Positions 31,241-40,837 of a DNA stretch of 64,000 nucleotides are shown here, in pieces (the first letter of the stretch is position 1; the number at the start of each line of letters is the position of its first letter). The notes beneath the pieces were generated by a model that searched no databases, had not been told where the DNA came from, and saw only the letters and a program-made list of their open reading frames with translations. Origin of the DNA: Huiozyma naganishii CBS 8797 (taxonomy: Eukaryota; Ascomycota; Saccharomycetes; Saccharomycetales; Saccharomycetaceae); assembly GCF_000348985.1 (NCBI RefSeq), contig NC_035934.1, forward strand, positions 310,001-374,000, read 5' to 3'. Made by a program: the position numbers and the translations under genes.

Positions 31241-34200
31241 TTAATGACCAGAAGAACCAATTGTATTTAACAAGATAGACGCTGAACTTGTTTCAAAGGG
31301 CCGCTTCTGCTGGCTCGTTTCACCTAATAATTGTTGAGTGAAATGATCGAAGGGAGAAACATTTGTACCATTTTGAAACGGCAACTTGACACTACTTATA
31401 GTACCATTGGAGTCTTTCAGTACTTCACACGCATGGTTGTTGTGCATTTGAACAATTTTATTCACAAGATTTGGGAAATCCAATGGCGCTTTAGGGTTCT
31501 GATGCGAGATGACATTGTACAGTGTCTCTAAGGGCACAAACACAGGTGCGGAGGAATCATCCTGTTGCACAACTGGAACGACAGAAAAATATGCATTGCA
31601 AATAGCGTCAAATGTGGTGGAATCATTTTGTGAAATATTGCCGACGCTTCCATCAATAGGAGTCGAAATGGAAGGTTGTCCCATTGCACCATTGGGGAGG
31701 ATTGGAGTAGCCCCGACGTTCCATATATTTTTAGACGATACAACGCTGCTTCGATTGGAACCTAAGTCGCCGCCATTGCCGTTTTGGGAGGGTGTCTGAC
31801 CTCCAAGTGACGCGATCGATGGATACGCAGTATCAGAGCCAACAGAATTGTTCCAAATTGAATTTCTTTGTACCATTGGAGTTGTAACAGGATCATTCAT
31901 ATGCAAGGATGTATTGGCAGATAGTCCACTGCCGTTGGTTTGCGGAGAGATATGCATTCCAATGTTTCTGTTCGCATTGGGACCAGCCTGTGGAGGTACT
32001 GCAGCATTTTGAGAGCCCCAATATGGGTTCTGGTTGAGTGCTGTTCCAGAAGAAAATGATGGCTCGTTCAAAGAAGACGAGGAGAACATATTGGTTAAAG
32101 TACCTAAATCGTCATCCAACAAGCTTCTCTTCATATCTTTGTTGAAGGGATCAAATGCAGACATCGGTTGTTGTTGTTGTTGCTGCTGCTGCTGATGATG
32201 GTGAGGTATACTCCCTATTTGGTTGAGCATGGAATTAGAGGATAATGGGGAGCCAAAAGAATTCCACGAGGAGTTAATGTCATGAATTTGAGGTAATAAA
32301 CGTGGAGCTACTGATGGAGGGACCATCTGCGGTTGTCTAACATCATAGCTGTTGTTACCCCCCACCATGTTGTGGGGACCTAGCACGGGGTTGGAATCAA
32401 ACAAAGTTGAGCTCTGAATATTGTGCAAGGGATTTGTTGGGTTGCCGGATGATAGAGAGCCCACAGTTTTGTTCAAGTTTTCAGGCGTTTGTAATTGATG
32501 CTGGAAGCTAAGTGCTGAAGGTGGCTCCGTTTTTGTAGCGCCTACTAGGTCAAACACATCATCTCCAATAGTTTTCTTAGCGAGCGCGCTTGTGTGAACA
32601 TTGCCCCGATATAAACCTGAGAGATCATTGTATTGCAAATTAATAGAAGATGAACGAGGAGTAACTGCATCCTTCGAGTTGTTCCAAATTGTTCCGTCGT
32701 TTGCAGACAAACTGGTTGGATTTCCAATAGCCAAGGCAGACAAGGGTGCATCCTTCCCAAGCATACGTATTCCACTGCTTAAGTCAATATGTTTCATTTT
32801 TTGGCGTTCTTCTTCGAGCTTCTTTTGGCGTTCCTCCTCTTCTCTTATTTTTTGACGTTCCGCTTCTAACTTCTGTTCTTTGATCCTTTTTTCCTCCGCC
32901 GCCTTTCGTTCTTGTTCCAAACGTTTTTGCTCTTTGATACGTTTCTGTTCCAGCTCTTTTTGTTTTCGTTCCTCATCTCTCTTACGTTTTTGTTCTTCTT
33001 TCAATTTCCTTTGATTTTCTTGTATTTCTTCTCTCTTCCGTTGTTCTTCAAGTTTGCGCTTTCTTTCCTCATCTTTCTTCCTCCTGGATTCCTCCACCTT
33101 CCGTCTCTGTGCCTCTCTTCTTTCCAATTCTCGCTCTTCTCGCTCCTTTTTCAAACGTTCCTCCTCCTCAGCCTTCCTGCGCTTCTCCTCCTCTTTCGCC
33201 AATTGTTGCTGTTTCCTCTTCTCCTTCTCCTTCTCCTTCTTCTTCTGTTTCTTTTCTTCTTTCTCCTTCTTTTTCATCTGCTCTTCCTCCAACTCTTTCA
33301 AGAGTTTCAGCCTATTCGCATCGGCTTGTTTCTCGTGATACGATTCCATGATCCTACTCTGTAACAGTTTAGTGATGGCAATTTGAATCAACCGGCGACC
33401 TTCTTCGAGACGGTCTGCCTCGTCAATCTCACTTTCAGAACCTTCATCATGATGTGCGTGCTCTCCAAAATCAGCTCCATAATGTCCTTGATTTGCTTTC
33501 TCGGAATCTGTCAGGGTTTGGTAGCGGTGTGAAGCATTGCTGCATGAGTTCTCTTCTGCCAGATCTTCGTCGTACTCGGACAGCTCTTCGAGGTCGTCTT
33601 CATCCTCATCGTATTCAGAAAGAATATCGCTTTCATCATCGTAATCCGAAAAGTCATAATTATCCTCGTAATCAGTTTCCCTACCCTTGCTAAGTTTACC
33701 GACCTGATCCATTGTAAGTGGATTGGTCAAAGTTGCAGCGGCAGCGGCAGCCGCAAGCGATGCACTAATTGAAGAGCCGCCAAACTCATTGTCAAATTTA
33801 TCTCTAAAGGATTGCATGACAATCTCGCCAAACTGTTTCCGATCGGTGCCAAACATAAATCTAGTGAAAAGTTCCTTCTCGAGTGCGGAAACCTCTTTAA
33901 ATTCTTTTCTGTTCGTATCATACGAATTCGTCATCCTATCGGCAATGTTGTGCTGTAAGTCAGCATATTCCTCTGCTGTGAGTGGCTTGCCATTATGCAG
34001 CATTGTAGTGAACGCTCTTGCGTCCCCCATGCTTTGATAGAATGACTCGTCTATTCGACCGTTATCACCACGCGTTTTATCAGTGACGAATTTCTCAATA
34101 GCCTTCAGGAACCCGACACCCTTGTTGTTGATCAGCTCCTCCGTGACGGCTCGCATGTGAGGATATGCCATAAGTTTGTCCACATACTCTTGAGCAATTT

Positions 34201-35116
34201 TCGGGTGTGAGGAGATAAACTTCTTGGTAAATTGCATGTACTTCTCCTTCAACTCATCATCATCTTGCTCGACAAGGTCTGCGTCGCATAGAACGGGCGA
34301 AGTCTCTGGGCTTGTACTGAGATGATGTGATTCTGAGAACTGATCCTCTGGAACATTTTGAGGATAATCATCATCATCATGTACGCCACCCTGTTGCGAC
34401 ACTGGTTTCTGCCTCTGTTTACTCTGTTTGAAATGCATTACCTCCTCCTTTAAATCACTTGTCGTGTTTGTGCTTAAAAAGTCGCCCATTGCCACAGCAT
34501 TATGCAAAGTTTTTTCATACTCAGAACTTCTGTTCTCGGTTCCCTGGTCCGAATACGACCGGTTTTTGGATATCTGAAGCTCGTTGATGATGCCCAAGTG
34601 AAATTTGACTGGGTTCAGCTCCGGATCTTTTATCTTGTCGATCTCATACAGCATGTTATATATCCTTTCCATTTCCTGGTCCATGCTCATATGGCGTCTT
34701 CCACAGACAGAACAATTGCAAGTATGATCTACCTGGTGTTTCCGGATTACGTCGAATACCTCATCTTTGCCAATTTTCAAAATCTCCTTCTTTTCACTTG
34801 GTGGAAGCGATTCCCAATGTAAATCAAGAATCGAGGCCATCGAAGCCCCACAGTTCATACCGCTGTCTAATGTACCATTCTTATTCTTCTTCTTTTTCCC
34901 TGTAGTCTCGTTGTCAGACGGCAAGGATTCCACTATCACATCACCGTTTGCTGCTCGCTTGATTATCCGCGAGGTTGGATAGTCCTCATCCTCATGAAAC
35001 ACCTCAGCTTGTCGCGTTGGCATTTCCGGCGGGGCTATCTGCGGACTAGTATTCTTCCCGGCACTGCCGTGCTTCGACTTACCCTTCTTGCTTTTACTCT
35101 TTGATTTTGACGGCAT
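31241..35116 (-). CDS. NST1: Nst1, salt-stress and P-body related protein
   Basis: A 1291-residue orthologue of Nst1 (1240 in S. cerevisiae), linked to salt tolerance through Msl1 and to P-body condensation. A Lys/Ser-rich start (MPSKSKSKSKKGKSK) leads into the family's N-terminal domain with HTCNCSVCGRRHMSMDQE near residues 125-150. Acidic stretches occur around residues 480-510. A very long charged coiled coil of K/E/R repeats spans about 585-775. The last 500 residues are Asn/Ser/Pro-rich with a polyglutamine run near residue 975. I took the second Met (35116); 35125 would add three residues. Confidence 0.92.
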   Translation of the reverse strand: MPSKSKSKSKKGKSKHGSAGKNTSPQIAPPEMPTRQAEVFHEDEDYPTSRIIKRAANGDVIVESLPSDNETTGKKKKNKNGTLDSGMNCGASMASILDLHWESLPPSEKKEILKIGKDEVFDVIRKHQVDHTCNCSVCGRRHMSMDQEMERIYNMLYEIDKIKDPELNPVKFHLGIINELQISKNRSYSDQGTENRSSEYEKTLHNAVAMGDFLSTNTTSDLKEEVMHFKQSKQRQKPVSQQGGVHDDDDYPQNVPEDQFSESHHLSTSPETSPVLCDADLVEQDDDELKEKYMQFTKKFISSHPKIAQEYVDKLMAYPHMRAVTEELINNKGVGFLKAIEKFVTDKTRGDNGRIDESFYQSMGDARAFTTMLHNGKPLTAEEYADLQHNIADRMTNSYDTNRKEFKEVSALEKELFTRFMFGTDRKQFGEIVMQSFRDKFDNEFGGSSISASLAAAAAAATLTNPLTMDQVGKLSKGRETDYEDNYDFSDYDDESDILSEYDEDEDDLEELSEYDEDLAEENSCSNASHRYQTLTDSEKANQGHYGADFGEHAHHDEGSESEIDEADRLEEGRRLIQIAITKLLQSRIMESYHEKQADANRLKLLKELEEEQMKKKEKEEKKQKKKEKEKEKRKQQQLAKEEEKRRKAEEEERLKKEREERELERREAQRRKVEESRRKKDEERKRKLEEQRKREEIQENQRKLKEEQKRKRDEERKQKELEQKRIKEQKRLEQERKAAEEKRIKEQKLEAERQKIREEEERQKKLEEERQKMKHIDLSSGIRMLGKDAPLSALAIGNPTSLSANDGTIWNNSKDAVTPRSSSINLQYNDLSGLYRGNVHTSALAKKTIGDDVFDLVGATKTEPPSALSFQHQLQTPENLNKTVGSLSSGNPTNPLHNIQSSTLFDSNPVLGPHNMVGGNNSYDVRQPQMVPPSVAPRLLPQIHDINSSWNSFGSPLSSNSMLNQIGSIPHHHQQQQQQQQQPMSAFDPFNKDMKRSLLDDDLGTLTNMFSSSSLNEPSFSSGTALNQNPYWGSQNAAVPPQAGPNANRNIGMHISPQTNGSGLSANTSLHMNDPVTTPMVQRNSIWNNSVGSDTAYPSIASLGGQTPSQNGNGGDLGSNRSSVVSSKNIWNVGATPILPNGAMGQPSISTPIDGSVGNISQNDSTTFDAICNAYFSVVPVVQQDDSSAPVFVPLETLYNVISHQNPKAPLDFPNLVNKIVQMHNNHACEVLKDSNGTISSVKLPFQNGTNVSPFDHFTQQLLGETSQQKRPFETSSASILLNTIGSSGH

Positions 35117-35564
35117 TACTTCCAATTAGAGTGACAAACAACAACAACCAAAACTCAAATACTTTTTCAACTATTGGATAATCTCTATATGTTTAACAAA
35201 CAGGGTCTCAATTTCACTGTATACCAGCCTAGAACAACCTATATTCAGAGCAGTTGGCAACTAAACCTTCAGTAAAGCAGTAATTAGGAGGGGAAAAAAA
35301 CTAGCCAACAGTACACAGCCACAAAAAACAATCAAATCCACTTAAAGAAGAAGAGGTCAAGTCGATTCCGGGACTACCAGTTCATCAAAAGGCATCGAAG
35401 CTGCCGTTCCTCTCTCTTCCTACATATTTTTTACATTTTTTTATTGCCAAAAAGACCAACGCAGAAGAAACGTTCAGTATATCAAGTTCGGGTAACATAT
35501 AGAGGTTATAGAGGATGGTCACTGGGGTAGCTGTGTGCGTGGGGTGGGGAGGGCATTGAGCAGT
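35117..35564. promoter_or_regulatory. NST1 upstream region
   Basis: 448 bp between the NST1 start and the downstream end of the methyltransferase gene. AT-rich, with T/A runs near 35426-35441. No gene or recognised factor site. Confidence 0.4.
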
Positions 35565-36758
35565 TCACTGACTCAATTGCATTGCCCAGTAGTGACACTT
35601 GTATCCTGGTAGACCGTTATTGCCCAATGGAGAACCGTACCCGCTCACTATGCCGTCCTCTCTTTCTAAAATAGTGAATCCGAGCCGCTGAGTTGCAATG
35701 CGGACAATGTCTTCTACACTTAGCTCCAAGCCTGACATTGGAACTTCCCCGTGCTGGTTGATAATTTCGCCACCGGGTATGCTTATATCGAAAACTGCTT
35801 CTGTTTCGTCTTCTGATTTAAAATGGTACAGCAGGGGACCGTAGTTCAACCATATACCGCCCGGCTTCAAGCAGTGCTGTATCGTTTGTAGGTAGCTCAG
35901 CATATTGCTACCAGTATCAAGGAAGAAATTGGTCACTACAAAGTCAAATTTATTTTTGGCAGCTGCCCTTGAGACCTCAATATCAGGGTTGAATTTGTAT
36001 TCAGATGAGTAGCGAATACCAACATTGGGTCCATATCCATTCACAAACGATACGTAACCCATCTCCATTCGACCGTACTTTGATAGAATATTGCACAGGT
36101 TCAAATTCGGAACTTTAACCGCCCTCAATTGACACTCTCGGTTTTGCCAATGAGAAAATGCATGAACAAATGGGTATATCTCCCATTCGTGCATTTGCAG
36201 GCCACCATTTAGCATATAGTTTGCAACAAGCATCATATGAATCGATATATCAGACCCGCATACCGCAACGCCTTCTAAAGCCGCGTCTACCAACAACCGA
36301 CCTGTCCCACATCCTGGGTTAAGCACTTCGAGCAAGCCCTTGTTTCGAACAGAAATGTCAACATGATCCAAACATTTTTTGAGTCTTTCTCTCAGATAAA
36401 CCCTTTCACCATCGCATTCACCGGACCACTCGCGATTAATCTGTGTCAAAATGGACACAACTTCAATCTTATCCAGTTCTGATGGACTTGGCCAAGTTTC
36501 AATGTCCCTTGCAGCAAAACCAGCTGGCTGTTCAATATTGAAGGTTAGAATCGCTTGAAGAAAAAGCGAGTTCATCGTAATACACCTTTTAATATCTTCG
36601 AGGTATTCAGGGTACCACTCCACAAGTCTTTTATGATAGTCACTCAAACTGGACCATTTTTTCAAGCGCGGTTCGTAGTATTTCGCTAGAGCATATTCTT
36701 TGTAATCCCAAAACGCCTTCAAAGATCTGAGAATGGTTTGCTGTTCGCTGTCAGCCAC
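35565..36758 (-). CDS. Carnosine N-methyltransferase-like protein (YNL092W orthologue), no ATG at the 5' end
   Basis: An N2227-family S-adenosylmethionine methyltransferase, 397 residues if counted from the first codon after the upstream stop. The SAM-binding motif NPGCGTGRLLVDAALEG lies near residue 146, with an acidic GSDIS following. Later blocks are DFVVTNFFLDTG and LKPGGIWLNYGPLLYHF. Family members methylate histidine in carnosine or related substrates; the yeast role is not well defined. Oddity: the reading frame is open only back to a TAG at 36759-36761, the first codon is GTG (36756-36758), and the next in-frame ATG is at residue 62, inside sequence that looks conserved. A single missing base, a hidden 5' exon or non-AUG initiation would explain this. 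Confidence 0.85.
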   Translation of the reverse strand: MADSEQQTILRSLKAFWDYKEYALAKYYEPRLKKWSSLSDYHKRLVEWYPEYLEDIKRCITMNSLFLQAILTFNIEQPAGFAARDIETWPSPSELDKIEVVSILTQINREWSGECDGERVYLRERLKKCLDHVDISVRNKGLLEVLNPGCGTGRLLVDAALEGVAVCGSDISIHMMLVANYMLNGGLQMHEWEIYPFVHAFSHWQNRECQLRAVKVPNLNLCNILSKYGRMEMGYVSFVNGYGPNVGIRYSSEYKFNPDIEVSRAAAKNKFDFVVTNFFLDTGSNMLSYLQTIQHCLKPGGIWLNYGPLLYHFKSEDETEAVFDISIPGGEIINQHGEVPMSGLELSVEDIVRIATQRLGFTILEREDGIVSGYGSPLGNNGLPGYKCHYWAMQLSQ

Positions 36759-37044
36759 CTATCATATTCCATCCCGAACCTACACGAACTTTCGCATTTG
36801 TCCTTTTAAACTTAACTGAAATCGACTTTTTATTATGATACATTTTGCTTATTCACGTCAAAAAGCGAAAAAAAACAACCTATTTCTCCAGCGGAAGAGA
36901 CAAGAACAAAGAACTCATCGTATACTCATGAATAAAATTAAACACAAACGAGAAGATAATATCTATATTGCGAGCTCGAAATATCATTGGAACTCAAAAC
37001 ATTCCTTCCTTGCTCCAACAATCCACAGCTGTGTAGTATGCTAA

Positions 37045-39096
37045 TTACTTGTTCGTAACGGACTGTATCCGTTTGAAACTATCTTCTAAAGCTAAAGATG
37101 GGTCATCAAAAAACATTAATGACATGTCGTACTTTCGGATCTCTGAAAGCTGACTGATCCCACTACTCACCCTTTTACTCCATGCGTCTGCCCTTTTATC
37201 AAAATTGCCGTTATAAGTATCGTAGTCATTTTGTGATGAGGGCATGAAGTAACCGTCATCTGGTGGTGGCCGCGCGCCTTGATCCGTTGCTATTTGATCC
37301 CCAGCTTTTCGATTCACAGATAACTGATCCCCAGGCATTTCATCCCCAGGCACTTGATTACCAACGGATGCCGCTTTCCTGCGGGGTGGAAGAAGCGGGG
37401 GTGGTGGTATTCTCGTCAGCTTCTTGGTTCTCGTAGGTAGCTGATGAAGCTGGTTCACGAGGGAATCAAATGATTCCTTAGGCGATAACGACAGGGGGAA
37501 GGATCCAATTGTGGAGGTTGGTGACGACGACGAAGATGGAGCGTTTGAAGAAGCTGACGGAGAGGGAGATTTGTGGCTGGATCTAGACGGTATTTTAGAT
37601 GCCCTTATAGATTCGGCCTGGCTCTCTGTCAATTCCACTCTCTTTGCAGGTACACGAGGAGGCCCAATTGGCTTCATATCACCGTTGACAGGTTCCACAT
37701 ATTCCCTTTTGATTAAATTGTTTAAGTCAATCATAGTGGTCGTTTCACCAAGCCCCAGGTCACTCATTGAATTTTTGGAACATCGTATGTACACACCGAT
37801 AATTTGATCAGGGTAGTTCATCGCTGTGGAAATGTACGCCTCGAAATCCTGTTCACCGGAATCACCAACGAGTATAAATTTTTTCTCAGGGAAATCACTC
37901 AGTATTCTTGTGATGACTCCCAGCTTTCTATTGGCACTTGACGTCATCAAACTGGATAAGAAATTACCGTTGTATTGCTTCAAAAAAAGCGGGCCCTCCG
38001 GGAGGTACATGCTGAGGTAGGATTGCAAAGTCTGGAAGAGCTGCGAGGGTGAGTTAGAAACGTAAAAAAAGTCAACATCCGAGGTGTCTTTCAACGTCTT
38101 GTACCATAGTGGAATACCATCCACCACCCATGACTCCATGGGATTAATAAACACGTTTCGAAACATGGATCTTCGATCTCCTGTCACACCCGTATGCTTG
38201 ATCGTATCGTCGATATCGCTGATAACGCCCACCCCACCTGGTTTCACAAAGGTACAATCAAAAGTCTTACTTATGTGATTTGGGAAATTCGTCATGGAAT
38301 GATCTAGCGAAACGGTGACAGTCGCGGGCCGGAACTCTGTCTTCAATTTGACTTCGACGTTCCCGCGAGCATCTGACGTTTCATGGAACGTTTTAATGTC
38401 CGTGGAGTCCTTTCCACTTTGAAGGTCGATAACCAGGGGGACCCCCTCAACGTGTTTTTTGAAGAAACCTATCATCCTCTCCTTCATTGTTTCTACTTCA
38501 TTGTCACCATTGGGGATGCCCTCCATGTACTCATGTTCAAACGGTGGTGGACTCGAAGAGGTGTCAAAAGCAGAGCTGGAAGATATACTCGAAGAGGGTG
38601 AATTATGCAACGCAGGTGGACCTCCAAACAGGTCGTTAGATGCGAGGGGGCCAGAATTAACACTGTTGTCGTTGGTAAAACTGTTCCCCTTTTTCAGGTA
38701 CTGTTTACTCATTGATATGAGGAGTCGATTCTTTCTACTGTACATGTTCCCCGGTGTTGAAATCTTCAAGCGGAATAAAGTTTCAAAATGGTCGTACTTC
38801 TCTGTGGTATATGCTGGAAACCATTCAAATTCCATATTCTGTGGGAAACGGACCTGCTCACTCGGGTGAGAATTGTCTCTCATTGTACCTGTTGAACTCC
38901 GTAGTCCATTAAAAGTCCTCTGGGAAATTGTAGACGTGATGTTCGGAATGTATTCATTTTTGGTTGTTCTCATAAAGTTGAGAAATTTCTCTCTTTTCCC
39001 CACGGGCAGCGAGTGGAAGTGATCGGACAAGTCTACTGTGTCTCTACCGTTTACACGGTCCGCCTCGTTCGGGGTTGGACGCACGTTCCTGTCCAT
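37045..39096 (-). CDS. APP1: Actin-patch phosphatidate phosphatase App1
   Basis: A 683-residue orthologue of App1 (587 in S. cerevisiae), a Mg-dependent phosphatidate phosphatase at cortical actin patches linked to endocytosis. The HAD-type catalytic motif DIDDTIKHTGVTGDRRSMF begins near residue 292, and KKFILVGDSGEQDFEAY follows. The C-terminal third is proline-rich (including PPPPLLPPRR) and would bind SH3 domains of patch proteins. The last 60 residues, with PSSQNDY and LMFFDDPSLALEDS, match the conserved tail. The ATG at 39094-39096 is used; the open frame continues 74 codons upstream but has no other ATG. Confidence 0.94.
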   Translation of the reverse strand: MDRNVRPTPNEADRVNGRDTVDLSDHFHSLPVGKREKFLNFMRTTKNEYIPNITSTISQRTFNGLRSSTGTMRDNSHPSEQVRFPQNMEFEWFPAYTTEKYDHFETLFRLKISTPGNMYSRKNRLLISMSKQYLKKGNSFTNDNSVNSGPLASNDLFGGPPALHNSPSSSISSSSAFDTSSSPPPFEHEYMEGIPNGDNEVETMKERMIGFFKKHVEGVPLVIDLQSGKDSTDIKTFHETSDARGNVEVKLKTEFRPATVTVSLDHSMTNFPNHISKTFDCTFVKPGGVGVISDIDDTIKHTGVTGDRRSMFRNVFINPMESWVVDGIPLWYKTLKDTSDVDFFYVSNSPSQLFQTLQSYLSMYLPEGPLFLKQYNGNFLSSLMTSSANRKLGVITRILSDFPEKKFILVGDSGEQDFEAYISTAMNYPDQIIGVYIRCSKNSMSDLGLGETTTMIDLNNLIKREYVEPVNGDMKPIGPPRVPAKRVELTESQAESIRASKIPSRSSHKSPSPSASSNAPSSSSSPTSTIGSFPLSLSPKESFDSLVNQLHQLPTRTKKLTRIPPPPLLPPRRKAASVGNQVPGDEMPGDQLSVNRKAGDQIATDQGARPPPDDGYFMPSSQNDYDTYNGNFDKRADAWSKRVSSGISQLSEIRKYDMSLMFFDDPSLALEDSFKRIQSVTNK

Positions 39097-39606
39097 CTTC
39101 CTTCTTAACCGGAAAAAGGAGTATTTTGCAGGTGTCTTATGCCTTCTCCAACGATAAAGTGAAAATGTTCTTACTGGATAGGATGCGTGAGTCAAACACG
39201 ACGGGGTGCAAGAACCGATCAAATTTTTGGAAAATAGGGACAACAAACCGACAGTGGGAATGGAGGGAGGTGGGGGAAGTAAAATGATTACAAGCTCTGA
39301 ACTAGTGAGTACGTGCAAAAAAAGAGGAGGAAACTATGCGTAGTCCACAACACTACCACCAACAGAGTGATCAAAGGAATTATGTTAAGTACCGTGTATT
39401 CCTACAGCATAAATCACTCAGCTTCACTTAATCACAGGGCCAACAAACACAGACTTTTGCACAAAACAGAAAATCCAAACCTTTCTACCTGCACCTGGCT
39501 AACAGAACTGTGTACTCAGATCCCAACTCTGTTACACATCCAATACCCATCCTTCGTCTTGAATGTGGTGACTATTTTATAAAACGTCATTTTTTCTTAC
39601 TCAAAA

Positions 39607-39678
39607 CCGCCAAGCCCTAACCACGTTTTGGCTGGAAAAAGGCGTAAATCCCAGCTTAAAGCAAGTTAGGGCTTGCGG
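39607..39678. repeat. Imperfect inverted repeat
   Basis: CAAGCCCTAAC (39611-39621) and GTTAGGGCTTG (39665-39675) are exact reverse complements about 43 bases apart. The match continues outward as CCGC/GCGG with one bulged base. It could be a transcript hairpin or paired protein sites. No snoRNA boxes were recognised around it. Confidence 0.6.
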
Positions 39679-39801
39679 TGGGCCAGTCTCGGAGATGTCA
39701 CTTTGAAGGGTCTGTGCGGCCCCTGCCTCGAGCGAGAGGATCATGCCATTAAACTTAATCAAGTACCGTGCAGGGCAAGGTTCAGAGGACCTGTGTCTCT
39801 G

Positions 39802-39817
39802 CCCCCCCCCCCCCCCC
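39802..39817. repeat. Homopolymer of 16 cytosines
   Basis: An uninterrupted run of C on the plus strand (G on the minus strand), followed by T and three more C, about 155 bp upstream of DAD2. Exact length may be uncertain because such runs are prone to sequencing error. Confidence 0.85.
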
Positions 39818-39970
39818 TCCCAAGGTCGAGAAAGAGTTAGAGTGGATGGAATATTCATACACGAAAAAAGAACAGTAAACAAAAACATTCCCACTACGAG
39901 AAATCGTAGTTACCAAAGGGGTGGGTTGGCTGTGATTCAGTATTGGCTGTAGAGCAAGCCAGCAATCAAC

Positions 39971-40309
39971 ATGGTGACTGTGGAAGAGCAGATGTCTGCG
40001 AAACGGGAGGAGCTCGAAACGTTGAAAAAGATCACAGAGTTGACGAACACGATGAAATCGCAATTGGATGAACTGAGCGACCAAGTGGGTGAGATTGAGG
40101 CCAGTGGAGAGTCGATTGCGAACGTTGTGAAGTTATGGGACTCTGTAACGCAGTCGATTTCAGCAGCAGGGCTTGGGCTGCTCCGCTACGGTGAGAAGGA
40201 TTATAAAGTGGGCCAATGGTCCGAAGACGCAGAAAAGAAGAAAGAGGCCGATACAATGCCCTTCCCAGAGGGACTGGTGAGGGTGAATAAGGCAGACCTG
40301 GAGAAGTAA
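39971..40309 (+). CDS. DAD2: DASH/Dam1 complex subunit Dad2
   Basis: A 112-residue match to Dad2, a subunit of the ten-protein Dam1/DASH ring that couples kinetochores to microtubule plus ends. The aligned core is EEQMSAKREELETLKKIT, a coiled coil (about 3-50), then LWDSVTQSISAAGLGLLRYGEKDY, followed by a short Lys-rich stretch and FPEGLVRV. It is shorter than the S. cerevisiae protein (133) because the acidic linker before the C-terminal motif is missing. In S. cerevisiae DAD2 is on chromosome XI (YKR083C), so its place here between APP1 and RPS7 marks a rearrangement or lineage-specific retention. Confidence 0.85.
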   Translation: MVTVEEQMSAKREELETLKKITELTNTMKSQLDELSDQVGEIEASGESIANVVKLWDSVTQSISAAGLGLLRYGEKDYKVGQWSEDAEKKKEADTMPFPEGLVRVNKADLEK

Positions 40310-40837
40310 AGTAAGCAAAACTAGCTGCAACAGCTGTTACGCAAGTAAAACTATGTACTATATTAAACTGATTTGAATCGTATCTCGAGCCATCGAGACT
40401 CAATCGTTTTTAAGTGGTTGCAGAGAGCATAAAACATTGGGACTGTGTTCTAAACCCACACACACACACTATTTTATTTTGCTGCTAGTCAATTATAATT
40501 TTACAGCCTGTATTTCCTAAATAGGATATTTTGCATTTTGTTTTATTTTTTTGGTTGCGAAAACTGCAGCACCGAGACGGCCTCTGAGGGGAGTTTGGCC
40601 GGACCCCGCGTAAGGCCCTGTCTGTGGACTTTTATTTTCTAGGCTGCGCCTCTGCCTGGAGGAAATGGGTCCAGGCGGGACTCGGGGCAAGGGCTCGCAC
40701 TGAAAAATTTACAGGTTTGGGGTGATACGACTTAACACTGATGGAAAGTTGAATATCTCAATATAGTACCAACTATATTCGAAGGACGCATACTATCTAC
40801 AGTCTTTAAATCGATAACGGTAACCACAACAGCAGAT
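40310..40837. promoter_or_regulatory. RPS7 promoter region with GC-rich block
   Basis: 528 bp between DAD2 and RPS7. A CA-repeat (about 40457-40469, preceded by AAACC) could act as a Rap1-like site. A clearly GC-richer block spans about 40565-40700, followed by CTGAAAAATTTACAGG near 40698. T-runs at about 40541-40552 separate them. No gene is seen. Confidence 0.45.

Larger units (their letters stand above)
39097..39970. promoter_or_regulatory. Divergent APP1-DAD2 region
   Basis: 874 bp between divergent starts. It holds an inverted repeat at 39607-39678 and a 16-C run at 39802-39817 (separate entries). Short open frames on either strand lack recognisable products. Confidence 0.5.

Noticed and set aside
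33050..33370. Hydrophobic plus-strand frames opposite NST1
   Set aside because: They are the reverse complement of the Lys/Glu-rich coiled coil of NST1 and simply mirror its codons.
39097..39318. 74-codon N-terminal extension of App1
   Set aside because: No ATG in the extension; homology begins shortly after the Met encoded at 39096.
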